Source of the DNA: Ophiobolus disseminans | Taxonomy: Eukaryota; Ascomycota; Dothideomycetes; Pleosporales; Phaeosphaeriaceae | Length of the DNA: 64,000 nucleotides | Direction: 5' to 3' | Assembly (NCBI GenBank): GCA_010093685.1 | Contig: MU006247.1 | Location: forward strand, 248,001 to 312,000 | Shown here: positions 56,425 to 64,000 of the stretch, in pieces | How positions within the stretch are numbered: position 1 is the stretch's first letter | How the letters are laid out: every line of letters begins with the position of its first letter | The notes under the pieces: generated by a model | Told to the model about the DNA's origin: nothing | Database searches by the model: none | The model's input: only the letters and a program-made list of their open reading frames with translations | Program-made: the position numbers and the translations under genes

Positions 56425-57556
56425 ATGACACGAGTGCTTTTGACTGGAGGCAGCGGCTTCATTGCTGCACATACCCTTGATATATTACTGGAGCATGGCC
56501 ACTCTGTCGTGACGACTGTGCGAACACAGGAGAAGGCAGACAAGATCAAGGCAGCCTACAGGAGCTACGCCGACAAGGGCCTCTTGGACTTCGCTATCGT
56601 CCCAGACATCGCACAGCCCGACGCCTTCGAGAAGGCAGTTGTCTCGGATCCTCCCTTCGAAGCTGTTCTCCACACCGCAAGTCCCTTCCACTTCAACGTC
56701 ACAGACGTTCAGAAAGTAGGTAGTACCTGGAGAACTAGATAGCGACCGCTAACGTCTTCAGGACCTGATTGACCCAGCAGTAATCGGAACTACCGGAGTC
56801 TTGAAGTCGATCAAAAAGAGTGCGCCTTCTGTCAAACACGTTGTCATTACCTCGTCCTTCGCTTCGATCGTCAATGGCAGCAAGGGATTCTGGCCTGGTC
56901 ACACCTACTCGGAAGACGACTGGAACCCCATCACCACAGAGGAGGCGACCGAGAACCCAATGATGGGCTACCGAGCCAGCAAGACGTTTGCGGAGAAGGC
57001 AGCCTGGGACTTCATTGAGAAGGAGAAGCCCAATTTCACTCTCTCGACCATCAACCCACCGATGGTGTTTGGTCCCATTGTAAGTGCTACTTGATGGTCT
57101 CAGCTTGCTACCTTTTGACATGTAGTTCAGATACACGCTCTCGACAGCCTGGAGAACATGAACACGTCGAACCAACGGATCCTTTCCGCGGCACAAGGCA
57201 AATTCAAGGATGAGATCCCACCTAGCGGGGTCCACCTATGGGTAGACGTACGCGATGTTGCTGAGGCACATGTCGCGGCCTTTGAGAAGCCTGGCGCTGC
57301 CAACAAGCGCTTCTTCGTCACCGCGGGCTACTTTTCGAATAAGGAAATATGCCAGATCATCAAGAAGAGCTTTCCCGAGTTTCAAGACCTGCCAAGCGAC
57401 TCCACTCCTGGAGGCGACTACCCGGAGGGTACACCGGACAAGGGACTATATGGATATAGCAACAAGCAGTCGATAGATATCCTTGGTCTGAAGTACAAGA
57501 CATTGGAGCAGTCAATTACGGAGACTGTGAAGTCTTTTCAGAAGAAGGGGCTATAG
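56425..57556 (+). CDS. NAD(P)-dependent reductase (DFR/Gre2-like, extended SDR)
   Basis: Exons 56425..56715, 56762..57079 and 57131..57556 (introns 46 and 51 nt) encode 344 residues. The Rossmann motif TGGSGFIA is at 7-14. The active site is visible as SS in VVITSSFAS plus Tyr167 and Lys171 in GYRASK. NPPMVFGPI and the C-terminal GLKYKTLEQSITETV are typical of fungal dihydroflavonol-4-reductase/methylglyoxal-reductase-like enzymes. It probably reduces a ketone or aldehyde in the cytosol; the substrate cannot be read from sequence. The third exon must start at 57131 to keep frame. Confidence 0.92.
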
Positions 57557-58197
57557 AGAGGGCCCTGGGCATGCTGGGACGCCGCATATGATATAGACTT
57601 GAAGGATGTAATTCTCATTTCAGGTGTATACTATCTACAGGTCGCGGTGGACGATGAAGCTCGCGCGGTTGGTGTCGACGAAGTGTGCTACTACTTGTTT
57701 TGTTAGCAGGCATTCGCGAGACACAATCGTATATAGTTGAGTTGAAAAGCATAATCAGCCTGTTGAGCTTGATATTTTTTGAACTTCACCGTCTTGAGAC
57801 TCGGAGGTTATTGTTGTGTGATCATCATAGTGCGAAAGCAAGGAAAGGGCGCTGTGATCTGCTTACCAGTGATGATTCGATGCGCCCAAAAGGGCACGCG
57901 AGCTTAGGTAGACCAATATGAGGTCTCGACGGTGCTTGTCTAGATGTTACATGCAGGTTGCGGTGGAGTGAGCAGAAGAGGACAGAGCCAGCAGCGAAAA
58001 AATTGACTAGGCTCGGGTAAACGTCGGGCCACTAAGGGCTGGCGTGCTGCCCCACCAACGAAGCGCATCGAATGCGACCATCACGACCACGCTCAACTCA
58101 AATCAACGGCACAACACATCTCAACCTCTCGCCACTGCGCGCAAATCGCAAACCTCGACTTTCTCGACTACTTCAGCCTCACAAGTCATCTCTGATC
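57557..58197. other. intergenic
   Basis: 641 bp: 3' end of the reductase gene and promoter/leader of NTF2. Nothing else recognised. Confidence 0.4.
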
Positions 58198-58892
58198 ATG
58201 GGTAAATACGCCACGCCTGCTCCGCCTTGCCAATGCGCTATGCAACTGACCGTCTGAATAGCTTCCGCCTTCGAAACTGTGGCCGGTACGTCCCTCCCGT
58301 CCCCGTTAAGGGATCAACGATCCGTCCGATGTAGAGGGTCCCTCTTGTCCCCCAAAGTGACTGACTTTCACCGCCAGACGCGTTCCTTAACTTCTACTAT
58401 CAGAGTTTCGACGGCCCCCGCCATGAGCTGGCTATGGTCTACGTACGTCACGAGTCACATACACGAACAGGCTAAGGCTGATATTCGACAGCGAGACCAG
58501 TCCATGCTGTCGTACGAGGGAGGGGGCGTAATGGGAGCCGCGGCGATCATGGAGAAGCTTCAGGTGAGGCTGCGACTAAACGAACGCTGAGCTCTTACTG
58601 AATTCCCCAAGAACCTCAACTTCGGACAGATACAGCACCGCCGAGATACTACTGATGTACAGCCTGTTGGCGACGATGCTATCATAATCATGGTCACTGG
58701 CGCACTTATCGTACGTTTGCCTATCATTCTAGGGGACGAAGAAAAGCACTAACAAGGCTGCAGATCCAAGGAGAAGAGCGACCTACAGGTTTCTCTCAGA
58801 CCTTTCATCTCAAGAACGAGATCGACGCCAATGGCGGGTCGAACTGGTGGATCTTCAATGAGATTTTCCGCCTCAATTTCCCGGTCGCATAA
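58198..58892 (+). CDS. NTF2: nuclear transport factor 2
   Basis: Six coding exons: 58198..58201, 58262..58285, 58378..58442, 58492..58563, 58612..58710 and 58764..58892 (130 residues). The first exon holds only ATGG. Introns are 60, 92, 49, 48 and 53 nt. The product carries Ran-GDP back into the nucleus through FxFG nucleoporins. Family landmarks are FYYQSFDG, LAMVYRDQSMLSYEG, GAAAIMEKL, QHRRDTTDVQP, IMVTGALI, FSQTFHL, and the end NWWIFNEIFRLNF. The length is near normal (about 125). Every junction restores the family sequence, so the dense exon structure is well supported. Confidence 0.95.
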
Positions 58893-59404
58893 GCCTCCCG
58901 TGGCACCTCGACTCATGCGAAGTCTTTGATATGGTGGGCAGCAAGGCACGGCACGAGGAAAAGCGGGCGGAAGCGCATTGTGGAGGCAGGCAGTTTGGTG
59001 AGCTTGCGTGAGTTTACGCCGTGCTGAGAACGTTCTTTCGAGAGCAATGTTACAAAGGAATCTTGGCGTTAGAGTTTTCAATGTACTCATCGTTGAGAGA
59101 CGACTCCATCTATCTCGAACACATTTGGCTTGACCACTGCTGGCGGGCCGGACAATATTTCCGCAGCTTTTCCGCCGATCGTTACAATCGTTAGTCGGGA
59201 AAGAACTTAGCCGGCTTCTCCGCCCCGCGCTCCACTGCCGAACCTCGAGCATCGAAGCTCTAGCTAACAATAACCATGGCATCGTGTGGCTGCTGGACAC
59301 CTTTTCTTGCATTGTCGCTTCTTCATTTCTTCTCTCTATCTTTACCTTCATTCTAACTCCTCCCTGTTTGCTAAAACGCAAAAAATCGTAGCCAACCCTC
59401 CACA
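58893..59404. other. intergenic
   Basis: 512 bp between NTF2 and the thiolase. Nothing recognised. Confidence 0.4.
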
Positions 59405-60705
59405 ATGGCAGGTTTCGTCCAAAAAGGCCTCAAGAACATCCTCCAAAAGAATCCTCAAGATGTTGTTTTCCTCTCTGCCTTGCGAACACCAGTCACACGG
59501 GCAAAGAAAGGTGGTCTGCGAGACGCATACGACCACGAACTTCTAGCAGCCGTACGTCATCCACCTCAGTTCTACCACCCAACTTCAATCCTGACCTCAG
59601 CACCTAGGTCCTCAAAGCGACAATATCCAAATTCCCCAACCTTGATCCCGCCAAAATAGATGATGTATGCATCGGCACCGTCCTCGCCGAACTCGGCGGC
59701 TCAAAAGCCGGCCGCATGGCCGCAAACCACGTCGGCATACCCACCACCACATCCTTCAGCACCACGAACCGCGCGTGCGCATCGGGTCTGAGCGCTATAA
59801 CGAATATCGCAAATGCGATTGCGGTGGGACAGATCGATGTCGGTATCGCAGGCGGCATGGAGAGCATGACACGAAACTACGGGAGCAGGGCCATACCGAC
59901 CGAACTCTGGCACGAGCTGCGGGACAGTCCCGTCAAGGAAGCAAAGGACTGCATAATGAACATGGGCACCACGAGCGAAAACGTCGCATCGCGCTACGGC
60001 ATCAGCCGCGCCGACCAAGACGCCTTTGCCGCAGAATCGCACCGCCGCGCCGCCCACGCCCGCTCCTCGGGCCTCTTCGACGCCGAAATCGTGCCCGTCA
60101 CCACGCGCTGGATCGAGCCCGAGAACCCCGAAGACGTCAAGAGCGTCACCGTCACGCAGGACGACGGCATCCGGCCCAACACCACGGTCGAGAAACTCGC
60201 GCAGATGAAGCCTGCGTTTGCGAAAGATGGCGCAAGCACGGCGGGGAATAGCAGTCAGGTCAGCGACGGCGCGAGTGCGGCACTCATGATGCGCCGCAGT
60301 ACCGCCACGGCGCTGGGCCTCGAGACACACATCATCGGCAAGTGGGCAGGCACACAAGTCGTCGGCTGCCAGCCGGACGAAATGGGCATCGGGCCCGCGC
60401 TCGCTATCCCAAAATTACTGTCCTACACGGGCCTCGAAACGAGCGACGTCAATGTGTGGGAGATCAACGAGGCGTTTGCGAGTCAAGCGCTTTACTGCGT
60501 GCGGACGCTCGGCTTGGAGAATAAGATGGACAGGGTCAATCCTAATGGCGGGGCTATTGCGCTGGGGCATCCGCTGGGTGCGACGAGTGGGCGCATGCTG
60601 GCGACGCTGTTGGGAGAGATGGGGCGGAGTGGGGAGCAGGTGGGTGTGTTGAGTAAGTGTATTGGGACGGGGATGGGGATGGCGAGTTTGATTGTGAGGG
60701 AGTAG
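59405..60705 (+). CDS. 3-ketoacyl-CoA thiolase
   Basis: Exons 59405..59551 and 59608..60705 (56-nt intron) encode 414 residues. It cleaves 3-ketoacyl-CoA with CoA, the last step of beta-oxidation. Catalytic residues are Cys106 (NRACASG), His370 (ALGHPLGATSGR) and Cys400 (SKCIGTGMG). GGMESMTRNYGS and NGGAIALGHPLG are family hallmarks. The N-terminus (MAGFVQKGLKNILQKN) is short, with a helix-forming look that could be a peroxisomal PTS2-like or mitochondrial signal; neither consensus is clean. The C-terminus lacks a PTS1 tripeptide. The overall sequence fits the peroxisomal ACAA1/Pot1 group better than acetoacetyl-CoA thiolases, but that is a judgement. Confidence 0.92.
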
Positions 60706-60779
60706 ACAATTGAAAGTATAGTTTTGTGCCTGGGTATCATGTGCGCTTGTAAATATATACTGTATCTCGCATCTGACAC

Positions 60780-61544
60780 TCACGACGCTGCCTTGCTCGA
60801 CCCTTTCTTGTTTTTCTTTTTTGATCGCTCTGCTAAGAGCTCGTCCAGATAGCTCTTCGGCTTAGTCCTTCCTCTGCTGGGTATCGACTTCGGTTTGGCT
60901 ACGGATTGGTCTTCTTCGACCTGTTCTTTGGCACCTGGTCGATCTGGATCGACTTCCTCGACTACCTGCTCGGTGCCATTGTCATCTTGGCCTGGCGGTC
61001 CTTGCTCGTTCTCACCTGTTTCTTCCGTGGTAGATGCTGGCTTCGCCTTCACTGTCTTCCTCTTCTTTGATGTGAAAGCTGCAGCCCGACCCTCGTCTTC
61101 ATCTTCACTGTCCTCCTTCTTCGCGGCAGCTTGTCGACCATGCTTTGGTTGCTGCTGGGTGCCAAGCCTTGCAGTGTGTTGCTTAGTGGCGATGTGAGCC
61201 TTTGCCTTCTTTTTGCCTATCAACTGAGCCAGAAGCTTGTCGTCTGATGTGATGTTTCGTCTGGTGAATTTCCCGTCTTCCATGTCTTTGGGTACTATGC
61301 CGCCAACGCCAAGGCTGGACAATATTAGGCCACGTTGAAGATGATGGAGGGCGGAAAATTACCGATCAGGCCCGTATAGATCCTGCTTGAATTCATCGTC
61401 ATCTTCCTCAGTGTTTGGGATGTCGCCCGCTGTGTGTGCATCTGTCTGGGTGCCCATCCATGATGCCAAGAGCTTTTGATGCTTCGCGATACCCAGACTG
61501 ACTCGATTGAGGAGCACATCGCCCTCGCTACTTCTTTTTGACAT
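60780..61544 (-). CDS. DUF3245-like conserved protein
   Basis: Exons complement(61363..61544) and complement(60780..61314), with a 48-nt intron, encode 238 residues. The N-terminus has RVSLGIAKHQKLLASWMG, then an acidic stretch (TEEDDDEFKQDLYGPD). After the junction GVGGIVPKD..FTRRNITSDDKLLAQLIGKK is the most conserved-looking block. The rest is Lys/Glu/Pro-rich and ends SYLDELLAERSKKKNKKG. This resembles the fungal DUF3245 family, probably nuclear or nucleolar judging by basic tracts. Function unknown. Tail-to-tail with the thiolase (74 bp) and head-to-head with the succinyl-CoA ligase gene. Confidence 0.8.
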
Positions 61545-61754
61545 TTTGCGCGACTTGTTCAGAGCGCTGTGCAGGTTGGGCGTTGATATACAGTGTTCTC
61601 GGCCGCGACATTTTTGAGAACCCGGGAAATTGTCGGGCGCGCTAGAGACCTCCGCATCAACGTGGGTGAAGCAGCAACAGCACCGCTACGACCTCAGCAC
61701 CTCCACGCACCTGCCCTTCCGTCTACACAGTGTGTGTCTGCATATCCAGACACC
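61545..61754. promoter_or_regulatory. short bidirectional promoter
   Basis: Only 210 bp separate the start codons of the DUF3245-like gene (minus) and LSC2 (plus), so both promoters must lie in this stretch. No TATA box is obvious. Confidence 0.5.
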
Positions 61755-63389
61755 ATGTATAACCTTGCCCGCGCCCGGCCGCTGGCTAGCGCCCTCCGCG
61801 CTGCTGTATGTCCCACCTTGTCTCCGCAATGTCCAAAAAGCCTCTGACGCAGGGTGCGTTGCAATGGAGAGGGAATGTTGACACTTCGCAGCAGGCACCC
61901 GTGAAGCGCTCCGCACTACAACAGCGGAGGTGGCTATCGATCCACGAATACAGGTCCGCCGCGCTGCTCGAATCGGTACGAACCCACCGCGATATTGAAG
62001 ATATGGGCCGGGACAATGAACGGCTAACGAGGGCTCCAGTACGGCATTGGCGTACCCAAGGGCGGTGTTGCTACCAACGCAGCAGAGGCCGAGAAGGTCG
62101 CTAAGAGCATTGGTATGCCATGTTGTAGGGATGTATGGCAGCTCGAGGCTAATGCGCGCAGGTGGTGACGATGCTGTTATCAAAGCCCAGGTTCTTGCTG
62201 GAGGTCGTGGAAAGGGTACCTTTGACAACGGCTTCAAGGGCGGTGTCAGAGTCGTCTACTCGTATGCTACCTACTACATGAATGACACTGCGCTCAGGGA
62301 TTAACCATCGCAGTCCCCGGGAAGCATCCATCCTTGCAGACCAGATGATCGGCCACAAGCTCATCACTAAGCAAACCGGAGCTGCTGGACGTCTCTGCAA
62401 CGCCGTCTTCATCGTCGAGCGCAAGTTTGCCCGCCGAGAATTCTACCTTGCCATCCTCATGGACCGCGCATCTCAAGGCCCCGTCATCGTCGCTTCGTCG
62501 CAAGGTGGCATGGACATCGAGACTGTCGCCAAGGAGCACCCCGAGGCCATCGTCACCACCCCTATTGACATCCATAAGGGCTGCACCGACGACATTGCGC
62601 GCAACATTGCAACCGAGCTCGGCTTCTCAGAGCAGTGCATCGAGGATGCCAAGGACACCATCCAGAAGCTGTACAAGGTCTTCATGGAGAAGGACGCCAC
62701 CCAGATCGAGATCAACCCTCTGTCCGAGACCACCGACCACCAGGTCCTTGCCATGGATGCCAAGCTGACCTTTGACGACAACGCTGATTTCCGCCAGAAG
62801 GAGGTCTTCGGATGGAGAGATATCACCCAGGAAGACGCAGATGAGGTCAAGGCCGCCAAGGTCGGTCTCAACTTCATCAAGCTGGACGGCGATATTGGCT
62901 GCCTCGTTAACGGTGCCGGTCTTGCCATGGCCACCATGGACATTATCAAGCTGAACGGCGGTTCGCCAGCCAACTTCTTGGACGTTGGAGGTGGTGCCAC
63001 ACCCGAGGCTATTCGCCAGGCTTTCGATCTCATCACCAGCGACCCCAAGGTCACCGCCATCTTTGTCAACATTTTCGGTGGTATCGTGCGATGTGATGCT
63101 ATTGCCCAGGGTCTGATCCAGGTTGTCGAGCAGATGAACCTCAAGACTCCCGTCATTGCAAGATTGCAGGGTACAAACATGGAGGCAGCGCACAAGCTAG
63201 TATGTCACTTCACCACCAAGCCAAAATGCCATCAGAATGCTAACACCGCCGCAGCTCAACGACTCAGGTCTCAAGATCTTCTCCATCGACGACCTGCAAG
63301 CCGCGGCCGAGAAGTCGGTCCAGTTCTCCAAGGTCGTCAAGATGGCCCGTGACATCGACGTCGGCGTCGAATTTACGCTTGGTATTTAA
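61755..63389 (+). CDS. LSC2: succinyl-CoA ligase beta subunit, mitochondrial
   Basis: Exons 61755..61805, 61892..61975, 62040..62112, 62162..62261, 62314..63199 and 63255..63389 give 442 residues. The enzyme makes ATP or GTP from succinyl-CoA in the TCA cycle. The Arg/Ala-rich N-terminus (MYNLARARPLASALRAA) is a presequence. RRWLSIHEYRSAALL starts the ATP-grasp domain, with KAQVLAGGRGKG next. DATQIEINPLSE and MDAKLTFDDNA bind metal and nucleotide. GGGATPEAI and FVNIFGGIVRCD belong to the CoA-ligase domain. Two acceptors for exon 2 keep frame: the one used here, and one at 61853 that gives a 47-nt intron and 13 more residues. The latter fits local intron size better, so the presequence is uncertain. 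Confidence 0.93.
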
Positions 63390-63679
63390 GCTCCGTTCTG
63401 CAGAGCACCTTTCCCGCTGACAGGCTCATCAAGGCCTATAGATCGGCAGGGTCGCTAGTTCCATTGTATCTCTGTGCTTGTATAGTTTGGGCCATGCGAG
63501 CGATCTTGCGTGGTTGTGAGCGTGGGGGATGATGGTGTATGTAGATGCATGAAAGAGCAAATTTTGTCACTGCTGTTGTTGTGGAGAGGTGATGTGTTAC
63601 TTACTTGCTAGGCTTCTAGGAATAATGGTTGAACAATTGAGATGATGATTACGAGTCGAAAACTTACAGGGGCGTCTAG
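63390..63679. other. 3' region of LSC2
   Basis: 290 bp with no gene seen. A GTCTAG acceptor ends at 63679. Confidence 0.35.
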
Positions 63680-64000
63680 ATAGTGGATCGAGAGAAGGAC
63701 ATACTGAGTGTCACGATAAGGTGGTTCCATGAGAGAGACAACGTAGAAGTTGTCAGTGCAGTCAAAGCAGCTACTGAAACCCCTATCAGCCTATACACAG
63801 TAAGACAACCAGATTTCGCAGCAGCGCCAGTACCAGCTGTGATTGCAGACTCGGAAGCGGAAGAGAAACTCGGCCTCTTCATCCTCGCGAACATGAAGCA
63901 TTGGAACTTTGGAGCTAACGTGAGAACATTTCTGCGCAAGGATGATGCGGTCAGGTATGCGAAGTCTCTGCTACGAAGGGATATAACCAATGGAACGCGC
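63680..64000 (+). CDS. unrecognised partial gene at right edge
   Basis: After a CTAG acceptor the plus strand stays open to the window end: IVDREKDILSVTIRWFHERD, then SLYTVRQPDFAAAPVP, then EEKLGLFILANMKHWNFGANV. The residue mix is protein-like, with balanced charges and Trp/Phe spacing. No upstream start exon could be fixed, so this may be an internal exon or a decayed fragment. The opposite strand is also open (63676-63990) but is Ser/Arg/Leu-rich in the way of a shadow frame. The family is not recognised. Confidence 0.4.
   Translation, partial: MVDREKDILSVTIRWFHERDNVEVVSAVKAATETPISLYTVRQPDFAAAPVPAVIADSEAEEKLGLFILANMKHWNFGANVRTFLRKDDAVRYAKSLLRRDITNGTR

Noticed and set aside
63676..63990. 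104-residue minus-strand frame at the right edge
   Set aside because: Ser/Leu/Arg-rich shadow. The plus strand reads more like protein and follows a splice acceptor.
1..64000. CRISPR array, operon structure or ribosome binding sites
   Set aside because: The window is eukaryotic (spliced genes, fungal families), and no regularly spaced direct repeats of that kind are present.

Overview
The window is nuclear DNA of a filamentous ascomycete (Pezizomycotina), most likely a dothideomycete. Genes sit 0.1-1.5 kb apart. They carry short introns of about 45-65 bp with GT..AG ends and CTAAC/CTGAC branch sites. The gene content is fungal: a NACHT-WD40 protein, Sip5, Aim6, and DNA transposons with TA target duplications. 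All assignments are read by eye from translations and motifs. No search was run.

Layout. 0-7 kb: two hypothetical genes and a secreted, alanine-rich, tandemly repeated protein (4.5-6.4 kb). 7.8-12 kb: mitochondrial ETF-ubiquinone oxidoreductase and a two-RRM SR-type splicing factor whose best gene model needs a 6-nt exon. 12.7-25.4 kb: an accessory block with a 1,852-residue NACHT/WD40 NLR-like protein, a convergent 1,312-residue ankyrin protein of about 30 repeats, and, divergent from that, a CorA-like membrane protein with a small inverted-repeat element in its first intron. 25.8-29.6 kb: two TA-flanked DNA transposons, a decayed pogo/Fot1 copy and an intact Tc1/mariner copy (DD34E). 30-34.7 kb: a BTB gene with two in-frame stops, an intact YggS-type PLP protein, and an alpha/beta hydrolase gene with one in-frame stop. 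35-46.9 kb: secreted aldose 1-epimerase, Sip5, an MscS/EF-hand channel and Aim6. 48-53 kb: a small membrane ORF, an F-box-like protein and a broken kinase/zinc-finger gene. 54-64 kb: MetE-like methyltransferase, NAD(P)-dependent reductase, NTF2, thiolase, a DUF3245-like protein, succinyl-CoA ligase beta, and an unrecognised partial gene at the right edge.

Most housekeeping genes look ordinary. ETF-QO, thiolase and succinyl-CoA ligase all serve mitochondrial or fatty-acid energy metabolism but do not form a cluster. The most interesting part is the 12.7-25.4 kb block. It combines an NLR-like sensor architecture, a giant ankyrin scaffold and a CorA-like two-helix membrane protein. All three carry an acidic low-complexity insert, and the block lies beside transposons. 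A functional link is inference only. The window also shows several damaged genes next to transposable elements, with stop codons compatible with RIP-type C-to-T change.
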